20,855 bases of DNA from Nitrososphaeraceae archaeon (GTDB lineage Archaea; Thermoproteota; Nitrososphaeria; Nitrososphaerales; Nitrososphaeraceae): assembly GCA_029240395.1 (NCBI GenBank), contig JAREAJ010000006.1:1-20855 (forward strand), in the 5' to 3' direction. The notes under the pieces were generated by a model. The model saw only the letters and a program-made list of their open reading frames with translations. It was not told the DNA's origin and did not search any database. Shown piece by piece: positions 5,762 through 14,175 of the stretch. Position 1 is the first letter of the stretch, and each line of letters starts with the position of its first letter. The position numbers and the translations under genes are program-made.

Positions 5762-8464
5762 TCAACTGATTGAATACGTATTGCTAAAGACTTCAGGCTT
5801 CTGATCAAAAATACCGCTCTTAAAGTCAGAGGATATTCTCTTTTTATCGGGTTCGACAATCATACTTAACTTAGCTGCCCCTTTTTTCGCAGAGACTGTA
5901 TGTTCGAAGTGCATTGGCGTGCAAACGCTCAGCAAAGAATCAGGAATCTGAGGTTCTAATTGAATCTTATTATCAATCATGTTTATTCTCATACCAAGCA
6001 TCATTTCACAGAATGCATAGATGTACATACCAACGGACCATGCTTGCAGGATACAGGAGTTAAACGGCTCAGGTCTGTCTCCTCTATAGGTTTCTGCAAA
6101 CATTCCGTTTTCATGTAAGATTCTCTGTGCCATTGATTCTAAGTAATAGAGTGCTTGTTCCCGCCTCATATGCTTAATTTCAGCTACTGCAGCCCAGCCC
6201 GTAACCAACGGCCAGACAGCTCCGTCATGATACAGACTCGGATGATATTTTGGATCAGTACTGCTAAGAGTCCTTACCCCCCAAGAAGTGGTCATGTCGG
6301 TTTGTTCTAATCTTGAAAGAATAGAGATGACCTTGTTAGTATCTCTTATTGAACCTGTTAATGCAAGAACAAGGGCATTTGGTCGTATACTTGGATCTTT
6401 TGTGCCATCGCGGCGAATAGTATCATAATAGAATGCCTTTTCGGGGTGCCAATATTCTGAATCTATTTTCATCTGTAAGTTTTTGGCTGACTCCCGCCAT
6501 TTTTTCTGATTGAATTCATCCCCAACGATTCCAGCCAGCTCACTTCCTATGTTCAGACTTTCAAAAAACAAGGCCTGGATATCATTCGCACTTTTTCTCC
6601 TATCTATGTGATCCATCCAAGTCGAATCCTGGATCGGCAGCTTTTCTGCAATTCCTGTAAATCCATGTTCTACTAGTCCATCTCCATCCAAGTCTTTCAG
6701 AAATCCCCAATTGACCAGGTCCACAACGGAATCCCACCTTTTCTTTAAATAGGAAGAATTTCCGGTGGCCAAAACATATTCCCGTATAGCCCAGGGGAAA
6801 AGAAAGGTAGAGTCTGAGGATCCAAAAGTTGTGTTATGTAGAAATGCTCGTCCGCTTATTATCATGGGGAGCTCGCCCTTCAGGGCATAATCTGTTGTTC
6901 TTTTAGCTTGATGACGAAGGAAATTCTCAATTACAGCCAAAGCGAAATTGTAATCTCCCATAGAGAGATAGCCTCTGAGCGCCCATCCAGTATCCCTTGC
7001 CCAGTAGTTAGGAAACCTAGGAAGCCCTGCACAAATTCCATCTCCTAGTTCGTCATATCGAGCCTTGAGGTATTCCATGCTTGTTTTCGCTTTCTCAAAA
7101 GCTCGTACTAATCTTGCAACTACGAGATTTTGTCTCTGATCTGTATCTGGTGCAACATGTAAATTAGAACTAGACCGTGTAAAAAAATGATTTTTTGTAG
7201 CTTCGTATAAAGTCTTATAATTATCTCGCATGTAGCGGTATTCTTTTAAACATTCCTCGGAACTAGTAAAGCTTCCAGATGCTATCAGTGCAAGGTCATT
7301 ATCTTCACCAGGCGCGATTTCAACATCATAGGATATCTCCATATCATTGTCAAAAGAGTCGGTCAATACCTTGACAGGTCTTAGATCTTTTGGTTCAACC
7401 CCAATTGCTCCATAGTAGTGCGCTATTCCCTTTCTTGAAGCGGTTTCGATATGCAAGCAGTTATCAGATATAAGGAATTTTGAGGAATTGCTTTGAGAAA
7501 TAGCTGCAAGTCCATAACTTGTTATATTACCATCAATCAGAAAATGAACTCTTACCCTTCTTTTGTTGAGCTGGTCTCTCACTGACCTATTTTTGTTCCT
7601 TTTTGTACTGAGTTTTGAGATATTGAACCGTTTATCGGAAAGATTGATTATCATTACAAATCCTTTACTTTCGGTCGGTACAAACAAGGTCCTTCTCACT
7701 TGCAACCCGGCAAGCTCATGTCGAGTATATAATATGCCATTTTCATGCCGCGACGATACTACGAAGCTCGGAAGTCTCTTCCGTATACCTTCGTCGGTAG
7801 AGATTTCTACGGCTATTCGACCAAAGGCTCGTGCTGGAGGAACATACAATCCACCGTTATCATATCTAGCGCCCATCCATGTCCAATTGGCAGATAAAGA
7901 GCCACTAGAAGAACATACAATATATGCTTTCTTTCCTGAGAGTATTAGAGGAGTTGTAAAATTTTTGAATATTGTGTCCTCGCTGGCAGATGTTGCTACG
8001 GTGTCGGGATTATCTTCAGTCAAGCTGGACGAGGAAATTAAAACTCTCTCGCTCTGTCCTACTACGTAATCAGTGAAAGTAAAAGGAATGATTATCTGTT
8101 CAAATCCTTCCAGTTTGCTTAAGATAACTATCTTATGCCTTCTCTTCTCTAAGGCTTCATCCTTCAGTATAAGGAACCTTGCGCTTTGAAAGGGCTTAAA
8201 CGATATAGGCCTGTCTTCAGATAGTGATGAAGCATTGATGATGTCCTCTGAAGTTGCTATAAAGACTGACTTTTTTGGAACGGGGATCTCGTCGACATAT
8301 ATATCAAGAGATACAACATTTCCTCCAAGAGGCACAGGGGGATTCAAGAGCGAGAAAATGAAGCCATTGTGTGACCTACCCTCACCATTGGCTATTACTG
8401 CGTTTTTAAGACTACCTTCAACATATGAGAGCACGGTATGTGTCTTGTCCAGCGTCCTGACCAA
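5762..8464 (-). CDS. Six-hairpin glycosidase (glycogen-debranching / glucoamylase-like)
   Basis: This 900-residue protein has beta-rich N-terminal regions (about 1-430) and a C-terminal (alpha/alpha)6 barrel (about 470-850). Barrel hallmarks are YWARDTGWALRGYL near 487, an acidic STWMDHIDRR near 614, NDIQALFFESL, HDGAVWPLVTGW, and FAETYRGDRPEP near 791. These fit amylo-alpha-1,6-glucosidase/glucoamylase-type enzymes that hydrolyse alpha-glucans or related oligosaccharides. No signal peptide is visible, so it is probably cytoplasmic. The start is awkward: a TAG stop directly precedes TTG 8464, the likeliest first codon, with GTG ten codons later as an alternative. The only visible promoter lies upstream of the overlapping 62-codon frame at 8418-8606. 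Either the two are translationally coupled, or one indel has split an N-terminal extension from this gene. Confidence 0.82.
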   Translation of the reverse strand: MVRTLDKTHTVLSYVEGSLKNAVIANGEGRSHNGFIFSLLNPPVPLGGNVVSLDIYVDEIPVPKKSVFIATSEDIINASSLSEDRPISFKPFQSARFLILKDEALEKRRHKIVILSKLEGFEQIIIPFTFTDYVVGQSERVLISSSSLTEDNPDTVATSASEDTIFKNFTTPLILSGKKAYIVCSSSGSLSANWTWMGARYDNGGLYVPPARAFGRIAVEISTDEGIRKRLPSFVVSSRHENGILYTRHELAGLQVRRTLFVPTESKGFVMIINLSDKRFNISKLSTKRNKNRSVRDQLNKRRVRVHFLIDGNITSYGLAAISQSNSSKFLISDNCLHIETASRKGIAHYYGAIGVEPKDLRPVKVLTDSFDNDMEISYDVEIAPGEDNDLALIASGSFTSSEECLKEYRYMRDNYKTLYEATKNHFFTRSSSNLHVAPDTDQRQNLVVARLVRAFEKAKTSMEYLKARYDELGDGICAGLPRFPNYWARDTGWALRGYLSMGDYNFALAVIENFLRHQAKRTTDYALKGELPMIISGRAFLHNTTFGSSDSTFLFPWAIREYVLATGNSSYLKKRWDSVVDLVNWGFLKDLDGDGLVEHGFTGIAEKLPIQDSTWMDHIDRRKSANDIQALFFESLNIGSELAGIVGDEFNQKKWRESAKNLQMKIDSEYWHPEKAFYYDTIRRDGTKDPSIRPNALVLALTGSIRDTNKVISILSRLEQTDMTTSWGVRTLSSTDPKYHPSLYHDGAVWPLVTGWAAVAEIKHMRREQALYYLESMAQRILHENGMFAETYRGDRPEPFNSCILQAWSVGMYIYAFCEMMLGMRINMIDNKIQLEPQIPDSLLSVCTPMHFEHTVSAKKGAAKLSMIVEPDKKRISSDFKSGIFDQKPEVFSNTYSIS

Positions 8465-8606
8465 CTAGGAGAACCTCTTCGCCATCTAGAGCAGGCACTG
8501 TAATGGTAGAACGTTTAACTGAAATACATTGCAAGCATGAGCTAAATTCCATCTTGGAATGGTTAGTAATATCTTTGATTCTAAATACGTCAAATTTTGC
8601 ACTCAT
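8418..8606 (-). CDS. 62-residue frame overlapping the glycosidase start
   Basis: ATG 8606 opens a 62-residue frame ending in TGA at 8418-8420, overlapping the glycosidase frame by 47 bases in another phase. The sequence is protein-like: MSAKFDVFRIKD, C24-x2-C27 (CLQC), then VPALDGEEVLLVGQDAGQDTYRALIC. No family is recognised. Its ATG sits just downstream of a palindromic TATA element (8618-8637), so it is probably the first translated frame of the transcript. It may be a small leader protein, or the displaced N-terminus of the glycosidase, since one added or lost base in the overlap would join them. An internal ATG at 8552 is an alternative start. Confidence 0.5.
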   Translation of the reverse strand: MSAKFDVFRIKDITNHSKMEFSSCLQCISVKRSTITVPALDGEEVLLVGQDAGQDTYRALIC

Positions 8607-8617
8607 AATTGAGCCGA

Positions 8618-8637
8618 AAGAATATTTTAATATTCTT
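8618..8637 (-). promoter_or_regulatory. Palindromic TATA/operator-like element
   Basis: AAGAATATT (8618-8626) and AATATTCTT (8629-8637) form perfect 9-base arms around two bases. The A/T core is placed as the TATA box of the minus-strand transcript reading into 8606 and the glycosidase. Overlap of a dyad with the TATA suggests control by a dimeric repressor, or is simply A/T-rich symmetry. Confidence 0.5.
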
Positions 8638-8817
8638 ACTCAACTTTTCTTGTTAAAGAACACAAGAGTTTCCTAACATTCTTGACCAAAATAGCGCAGG
8701 GCTCCTTAAATCAGTTGGCTGCTAGATTGTGGGAATACTCGACTCTCTAGGATTCATTGAGATGACATATGTTGGAGCCGAACCATTAGCCTCCGCAGCG
8801 ATATCTCCGAAGAAGAG

Positions 8818-8828
8818 TTTTATTTTAT
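8818..8828 (+). promoter_or_regulatory. TATA box of the dihydropteroate synthase gene
   Basis: TTTTATTTTAT is centred about 26 bases ahead of TTG 8848, which supports that start codon. Confidence 0.5.
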
Positions 8829-8847
8829 CCCAGTTCTTACCAGCCTA

Positions 8848-9726
8848 TTGGTCAATATAGGTAAATTACCAGTTACAAGCAAATCTTCAGTCAAGATTAT
8901 GGGGATCATTAACGTTAGCCCGGAGTCATTTTATAAAAACTCCATCAGAACCAAGGCAAGCGACATAGCCAAATCAGCAGCCAGCATCGAACAGGAGGGT
9001 GCACATTTAGTCGATATAGGTGCCATGTCTACGGCTCCATATATAGAAAATAGTATCTCCATTGAAAAAGAAACCGAAAGAATGTTGCGCGCTATCAGAA
9101 TAGTAAAAGAAAATTGTAATTTGCCTCTTTCAATTGATACACCTAGATGGTCTGTGGCAAAAGAAGCCGTCAACCTAGGAATAGATTGTATAAACGACAT
9201 AACTGGGTTAAAATACGATGACAATATGACGCGGCTTGTAGCAGAATCAAAGCTACCAGTCATAATAGGTGCGTATGATAAGAGCAGAAGGGCTGGCCTG
9301 CGTTCTAAATCAGGTGCAACAGGAAAGTTATCTCGAACCATAAAGTTATTGAAAGAAAGTCTAAGAATTGCAAGAAGATCCGGAATCAAAGACAATAAAA
9401 TTATTATCGATCCTTCGATTGGGTTTTTTAGAGCTGATGGAAAAAACCCTTTCTTTACTCTTATGTCGGACACTCCATGGTATCTTCGTGATATTGAAAT
9501 GATTTCAAGACTACGTGAACTTAAAGCGCAATTCTCCTATCCGATATGCGTTTCTGTGTCGCGAAAGTCTTTCATCGGAAAGTTACTCAATCTGGAAACA
9601 AGAGAACGGTTGCTTCCCTCACTTGCATTTGAAATGGTTAGTGCTCTGAATGGTGCAAAAATCATTAGAACTCATAGTGTTAGGGAAACATTCCAGGCGT
9701 TGAGAGCGTGCGAGCTTACTCGCTAA
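8848..9726 (+). CDS. folP: Dihydropteroate synthase (archaeal type)
   Basis: The 292-residue TIM-barrel protein has the pterin-binding signatures in order: MGIINVSPESFY (N22), VDIGAMST, LSIDTPRWSVA (D97), CINDITG (N116), IIIDPSIGFF (D188), VSVSRKSFIG (K240) and IIRTHSVRE (R274, H276). These match the residues that hold dihydropterin pyrophosphate and pyrophosphate in dihydropteroate synthase, which condenses it with p-aminobenzoate or a related arylamine. In archaea the homologue may act in tetrahydrofolate or tetrahydromethanopterin-type cofactor synthesis; which applies cannot be read here. The TTG start is chosen because archaeal members begin shortly before a 'G-K-L-x-V' strand and the TATA box fits. 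The frame is open further upstream but without a good start. Confidence 0.9.
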   Translation: MVNIGKLPVTSKSSVKIMGIINVSPESFYKNSIRTKASDIAKSAASIEQEGAHLVDIGAMSTAPYIENSISIEKETERMLRAIRIVKENCNLPLSIDTPRWSVAKEAVNLGIDCINDITGLKYDDNMTRLVAESKLPVIIGAYDKSRRAGLRSKSGATGKLSRTIKLLKESLRIARRSGIKDNKIIIDPSIGFFRADGKNPFFTLMSDTPWYLRDIEMISRLRELKAQFSYPICVSVSRKSFIGKLLNLETRERLLPSLAFEMVSALNGAKIIRTHSVRETFQALRACELTR

Positions 9727-9771
9727 TTTCTTCTCCCTAAATGTGTCAAGTAAACCGAATACCGGACCAAC

Positions 9772-10263
9772 TCATTTTACCTCTAAGCCTTTGAGCACAT
9801 CCTCCGTATGTTGTTCGTCTTTGACTTCGTCGGCCAAGATGGTAGTCGCAAGGTTGTAGGTTACAAAGTCACTCGACTCCAGCGCCCTTTTCGCAATATT
9901 ATTGTAGTTTTGTACAGCCTTTCCTTCGAATTCGAGGGCTTTCTCTAGTGCAGATCTTAGCGTCAGATGTTTCATTGGATCTAACGTCCCAATATTACTC
10001 ACTCTTTGCCACTCAGAAGGATCGCTAGGGGCTTTATCTTCAAGCTCTGAGATTCTGTTAGAAAGCATTTCACCATGATTAAGTTCTCCTGTTGCTTGTG
10101 TCTTCAGAGAGCTTGCGTAAGTAACCAAACCTATTCCTTCCATGTTTATCCCAACATACCAAAAGAAGTGAAATATCTGCATTTCATCACAATAAGCCTT
10201 TTTTAGCAAATCGACTATTTCCTTGGATTTCTCGCCAAGGATCTTTTTCTCTGTTCTGGCCAT
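9772..10263 (-). CDS. Ferritin-like / Dps-like diiron protein
   Basis: The 163-residue all-helical protein has a ferritin-like four-helix pattern. Helix A has YCDEMQIFHFFWYVG (E27); helix B has TGELNHGEML (E60-x2-H63); helix C has LEFEGKAVQNYNN (E111/E113); helix D has LADEVKDEQHTEDV (E146, D149-x2-H152). Such proteins oxidise and store iron or consume peroxide in the cytoplasm. It resembles the Dps-like/bacterioferritin-related group more than classical ferritin. At the second ExxH the acidic residue is Asp, and C25 lies beside the helix A Glu. A TATA-like ATTAAATA at 10294-10301 predicts a leader of about 9 bases. It is divergent from IMP dehydrogenase. Confidence 0.85.
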   Translation of the reverse strand: MARTEKKILGEKSKEIVDLLKKAYCDEMQIFHFFWYVGINMEGIGLVTYASSLKTQATGELNHGEMLSNRISELEDKAPSDPSEWQRVSNIGTLDPMKHLTLRSALEKALEFEGKAVQNYNNIAKRALESSDFVTYNLATTILADEVKDEQHTEDVLKGLEVK

Positions 10264-10293
10264 CAGATTCAGCTAAGGTAAAGGCCCATTCCT

Positions 10294-10301
10294 ATTTAAT
10301 A
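10294..10301 (-). promoter_or_regulatory. TATA box of the ferritin-like gene
   Basis: Minus-strand ATTAAATA is centred about 35 bases before ATG 10263, giving a short leader. Confidence 0.45.
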
Positions 10302-10390
10302 CTATAGTTGTATCCTGTTAAGGAGTAAACACAATAACTATTGTTGATAACATATGAGGTCTGGTATTTGCAAAACCAAAACTACAAACG

Positions 10391-10398
10391 CTTATAAT
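10391..10398 (+). promoter_or_regulatory. TATA box of guaB
   Basis: CTTATAAT is centred about 34 bases before TTG 10429; the transcript would start just before the codon, at an AAAGGA stretch. Confidence 0.45.
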
Positions 10399-10428
10399 CC
10401 TACCCGACATGTACTCTGTTAAAGGATT

Positions 10429-11865
10429 TTGAATATTAGAGAAGGATTAACGTTTGATGATGTGCTGTTGGTCCCCAAGAGATCTCCAATTGTTTCGAGA
10501 AGCCAAACAGACTTAAAAACAAAGCTCTCTCGAAGTCTAATGCTAAATACACCGCTTGTTAGCGCCAATATGGATACTATTACAGAATTTGAGATGGCCA
10601 TTGCATTAGCCAGGGAAGGCGGCATAGGCATTATTCACAGATTCATGACAATTGAAGATCAGGTAGAACAGGTTCTGAAGGTAAAGCGTTCCGAATCTGT
10701 TGTGATTGAACAACCCTACACTATTAGGTCAACGCTCACAGTAGATGATGCAAACAAGAGCATGAATGAATACGGCATTTCCGGATTGATAGTAGAGGAT
10801 GAAGAAAAGAAGCTCGCTGGGATAATTACTAGGAGAGATATCACATTCGAAAAAGACCGCACACTGAAAGTTTGTGAGCTTATGAGTAAGGACGTTATTA
10901 CTGCCAATTCTGGAATTACAACCGAAGAAGCTAAAGAGATACTGCACAAGCATAGAATAGAAAAATTACCGGTAATCGACGAAAATAGAAACATAGTAGG
11001 ACTTATTACAAGCAAAGATATTCTGAAGATGGAAAAATACCCACATGCCTCCAAAGACAAGAAGGGCCGGCTTTTGGTCGGAGCCGCTGTTGGCGTCAAG
11101 GGTGATTTTTTGGAGAGGACCGAATCTCTATTAGAAGCTGGCGCCGATACGATTGTCGTAGATATTGCACATGGTCATAGCGATAACGCCCTAAATGCGG
11201 TACATTTGATAAAAAAGGCATTCCCAATGTGTGAACTCATAGCTGGAAATGTTGCAACAGGAGAGGGTGCCAGAGACTTAATCAAAGCTGGAGTCGATGC
11301 AGTGAAGGTTGGAGTTGGCTCGGGTTCAATATGTATTACACGAGTAGTTACAGGGTCTGGGGTTCCGCAGTTGACAGCAGTAATTGATAGTGTAAAGGTT
11401 GCAGCGGAGTATAATATCCCGGTTATATCTGACGGAGGCATCAGAACATCAGGTGACGCAACCAAGGCATTAGCTGCTGGAGCTTCCACGGTGATGGTTG
11501 GAAGCCTGCTAGGAGGTACTGATGAGAGCCCAGGAAAAACGTTGGTCAAAAACGGTAAAAAATTTAAAATGTATAGAGGAATGGCTTCATTTTATGCTTC
11601 TCTCGGAAGAAGATACCGCGAAGAAGGCCAACAGGTCGTGGACTCGCAGGATTTGAACGACTATGTTCCAGAAGGTGTTGAAGCCATGGTGCCCTACAAG
11701 GGCAGCGTGGTAGAAATTATAAGGCAACTAGTCGGAGGCCTACGCTCTGGTCTAAGCTATTGTGGTGCGGAAACGATCTTACAGATGCAGCACAATGCTG
11801 ATTTCATAAAGATGTCACCAGCAGGTTTTAAGGAAAGTAATCCTCACGATGTGGACGTAATGTAA
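10429..11865 (+). CDS. guaB: IMP dehydrogenase
   Basis: The 478-residue protein is IMP dehydrogenase, which oxidises IMP to XMP with NAD+ in GMP synthesis. The start MNIREGLTFDDVLLVPKRS is the family N-terminus, encoded by TTG 10429. Two CBS domains occupy about 93-205 (GLIVEDEEKKLAGIITRRDI; PVIDENRNIVGLITSKDIL). Catalytic Cys302 is in GVGSGSICITR, followed by PVISDGGIRTSGDATKALAAG. The mobile flap has RRYREEGQ and YVPEGVEAMVPYKG (about 394-424). Length and all key residues are normal. It stands alone, with no guaA nearby. Confidence 0.97.
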   Translation: MNIREGLTFDDVLLVPKRSPIVSRSQTDLKTKLSRSLMLNTPLVSANMDTITEFEMAIALAREGGIGIIHRFMTIEDQVEQVLKVKRSESVVIEQPYTIRSTLTVDDANKSMNEYGISGLIVEDEEKKLAGIITRRDITFEKDRTLKVCELMSKDVITANSGITTEEAKEILHKHRIEKLPVIDENRNIVGLITSKDILKMEKYPHASKDKKGRLLVGAAVGVKGDFLERTESLLEAGADTIVVDIAHGHSDNALNAVHLIKKAFPMCELIAGNVATGEGARDLIKAGVDAVKVGVGSGSICITRVVTGSGVPQLTAVIDSVKVAAEYNIPVISDGGIRTSGDATKALAAGASTVMVGSLLGGTDESPGKTLVKNGKKFKMYRGMASFYASLGRRYREEGQQVVDSQDLNDYVPEGVEAMVPYKGSVVEIIRQLVGGLRSGLSYCGAETILQMQHNADFIKMSPAGFKESNPHDVDVM

Positions 11866-12038
11866 GAATATTTCAAACATTATTAAGAGATCACTTGGTG
11901 GTTGCGGACCTTTGCGATTTGATCACCTGCAAAATAGATGACTCTATCCATCTCTGATTGAGCAGGGTATTTCATTAAAGAATCTTTACATTCATTTCCT
12001 CAAGTCTTTTCGAGGGAAACTAACTAAGTAGACTTTGT

Positions 12039-12455
12039 TTATGGCTTATCTGGGTTAATGAATATATCGACGATCTCTGGTCTTAATGCAGGTGAATTCT
12101 TGCCATCTTGACAGATTAACTCTGAGTTCTTGACAAGTAATGCACATGCCTTGTATTCCTCATTTATCTTTACAGTAACGTTAGGAAATGTTGAGATATA
12201 TTCTATTACAGTTGGTTTACCAGTGCTTAGTAAACTGAGGTAGGTTTTGGCATCATCAAATAATTTCGATTTTGTCATACCATTTACAGTTACGAGGGTT
12301 ATAACATCCCCGCTTTCTTGGCCTAGACCGTTTACTGTCATAATTACTTTAAAGATGTCTGGCCTCTTATAAGGCTCTGAACCGCTTTGTCCTTCGACTT
12401 CACTATCTTTTACCATAAAAATAAGCGAGGACGTGGAGAGGGCTAACACCGCCAT
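12039..12455 (-). CDS. Small membrane-anchored or secreted hypothetical protein, N-terminus probably incomplete
   Basis: From ATG 12455 the product has 138 residues. It starts with a short hydrophobic segment (MAVLALSTSSLIFMV) and continues with a polar domain that includes VIMTVNGLGQESGDVITLVTVNG, SLLSTGKPTVIEYISTFPNVTVKINEEYKACALLVKN and a Cys pair (C102/C113 region). No family is recognised. The frame upstream of the ATG still encodes hydrophobic residues (SLSLSAIILG) that would complete a normal 23-residue membrane helix, but offers no start codon before a stop. An ATG in another phase at 12516 (MLTYGSYDKSL...) could supply the true N-terminus if one base were added or lost. The protein is probably exported; the start is uncertain. 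Confidence 0.6.
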   Translation of the reverse strand: MAVLALSTSSLIFMVKDSEVEGQSGSEPYKRPDIFKVIMTVNGLGQESGDVITLVTVNGMTKSKLFDDAKTYLSLLSTGKPTVIEYISTFPNVTVKINEEYKACALLVKNSELICQDGKNSPALRPEIVDIFINPDKP

Positions 12456-12687
12456 TCCAAGGATTATGGCAGATAGAGAAAGCGAGTGACTTGTCGTAGC
12501 TACCGTAGGTCAACATTGTTATTTAAGAATATCGAAGTAAAATCTGGTAATACTGAGATACTCTTAATTATTTGCTTAATATCTTAGATTCTCTATGGTT
12601 AGGAAATTTTCATTTTTGCAAACCCATAGATCTGCTGTTTAAACATAAATTAGGCGTAAGAGGGCGATAGAATTACCCATTGTCAAG

Positions 12688-13839
12688 TCAGGAATCTCCT
12701 TTTAATAAGACTTCAATGGCTTCATTGAAATCCTTGGTATTTAGCGGCGGAGTGTTTGAGACCATAAGATTCTGCTCGACATGCTTGGAATTTTTCTGAC
12801 CTATTAATGGTGCAATAACTGATGGACTTGAGCGTACGATCTGAAGCAGTTTACTCACTTGGTCTGTCAGCCCACCGTAGTCGGGAATTTGAGCCTTGAG
12901 CAATCTCCCTTGAAATAATGGTATACTAGTAAATATCCCTATGCCAAGTCTTTGGGCCGCTTCGAGAATTGTCAAATCCTTTTCTTCGCCTACAGATTGA
13001 TTTCTAAGCAGTAGCGCTTCACTATAAGCCAAGTTATATGGAAGTTGGATAAATCGAAATCCGTGTTTTTGAGGACCGCCAACTTTCTCTGCTATTTTCG
13101 TAACATCTTCCAATAGGAGATGTTCTTTATTCCCAGGAGGAACCCTAAAGCATGTCCACGTAGCCATTCCATAATATCGGATTTTGCCCGCTGTGCGATA
13201 TTCTTCGTATGCCTCAAACACTTTTGACAGCATTTGTAGAAATTCTTCTTTGCTAATTTCCTCAAACCAACTCTCATACGCATTGTGAATGTAAACCAGG
13301 TCTAAAGTGGTTAGGTGCATGTTTGCAAGAGATTTGTCAATGCAACGATTAAGATAGTTTGGATTTAGAACATTATAATTAGAACTTATATCTTCAGCAT
13401 GGATTAATTCATTAGATATAAACATACGCTGCATGTATTCCATTACATCGACCCCTGGATAATCGCCGTCATTAGTTATGTAACCATTTTTAGTGCTAAT
13501 GAATACTTGATCCCTAGATACTATTTTATCCCTAACCAATCTCAGAAGTGCTCTCCCAATGCTTTTCTCTGATTTCATAGCCCTGTAATTAATGGCTGTG
13601 TCTACAACATTCACACTACCCGATTTGATAGAATTATAAACCGCATCTTCCATTAGTCTATCATCTTGCTGGGTTAGCTCTCCGAGATAGGTTCCAATTC
13701 CTAAACTCGAGAGGTATAATTCATCGAAAACCCGGAAGTGGGAAGCCGGCTTTCCCTTATCTTTCACTGCACTGTCAACATATTTTTTTGTGCCTGCAGG
13801 TGTTACATGCCCTCTCAAGAGTTCAAAACTATCACTCAT
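12688..13839 (-). CDS. Aldo/keto reductase
   Basis: The 383-residue TIM-barrel oxidoreductase, numbered from ATG 13839, shows SSLGIGTYLGELT at its N-terminal strand. The catalytic tetrad follows: D80 and Y85 (VVDTAINYRAMKSEKSIGRAL), K117 (VFISTKNGY) and H185 (LVYIHNAYE). TAGKIRYYGMATW and a C-terminal nucleotide-binding part with PSVIAPLIGQKNSKHVEQNL complete the fold. Aldo/keto reductases reduce carbonyls with NAD(P)H; the substrate is unknown. It is longer than the usual 280-340 residues, owing to an N-terminal extension of about 40 residues and extra segments near 125-160. The frame is open to GTG 13878, but a TATA element at 13881-13888 argues for ATG 13839 with a leader of about 20 bases. 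Confidence 0.88.
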   Translation of the reverse strand: MSDSFELLRGHVTPAGTKKYVDSAVKDKGKPASHFRVFDELYLSSLGIGTYLGELTQQDDRLMEDAVYNSIKSGSVNVVDTAINYRAMKSEKSIGRALLRLVRDKIVSRDQVFISTKNGYITNDGDYPGVDVMEYMQRMFISNELIHAEDISSNYNVLNPNYLNRCIDKSLANMHLTTLDLVYIHNAYESWFEEISKEEFLQMLSKVFEAYEEYRTAGKIRYYGMATWTCFRVPPGNKEHLLLEDVTKIAEKVGGPQKHGFRFIQLPYNLAYSEALLLRNQSVGEEKDLTILEAAQRLGIGIFTSIPLFQGRLLKAQIPDYGGLTDQVSKLLQIVRSSPSVIAPLIGQKNSKHVEQNLMVSNTPPLNTKDFNEAIEVLLKGDS

Positions 13840-14026
13840 AAAGGAAGTTATGTCTGCCAGTACTAAATTGTATCTCACCGATATATTTCCTGTGACACGG
13901 GAGAATATGTCAATAACACAATGATTATTTATTGAAGAAGTCTAATCTCTATCCACAACATTGAGATCTGGATTGTTAACCGTCTAGACGATCCTTGGTT
14001 GTTCACAGGGCCAGGACAATCTGCAA

Positions 14027-14058
14027 AGTAATTTGACCAAGTACTTGGTCAAATTACT
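14027..14058. repeat. Perfect 32-bp palindrome
   Basis: AGTAATTTGACCAAGT (14027-14042) is followed directly by its exact reverse complement ACTTGGTCAAATTACT (14043-14058), with no spacer and a central GTAC. Flanking bases do not extend the symmetry. Confidence 0.9.
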
Positions 14059-14175
14059 CCTATTCGCGGAAAGAAGTACGACGCATATGCGGTGTAAGAT
14101 ATGCTAGGGAGATAGATACTATAAGATGAATAATTCACATTTACTGCAAAGTCGATAGAAGATACAAGAAAACTA

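Noticed and set aside
7563..8069. 168-codon plus-strand frame opposite the glycosidase
   Set aside because: It is antisense to a well-supported long gene, with no family resemblance and no promoter.
8762..8860. 32-codon frame (MTYVGAEPL...) before dihydropteroate synthase
   Set aside because: It is short, overlaps the TATA and start region of the synthase in another phase, and shows no motif.
8931..9473. 180-codon minus-strand frame opposite dihydropteroate synthase
   Set aside because: It is a hydrophobic, Ser/Leu-rich shadow of a gene whose motifs are all intact.
13840..13878. GTG start of the aldo/keto reductase with 13 extra residues
   Set aside because: The TATA element at 13881-13888 implies the transcript begins after that codon; ATG 13839 fits better.
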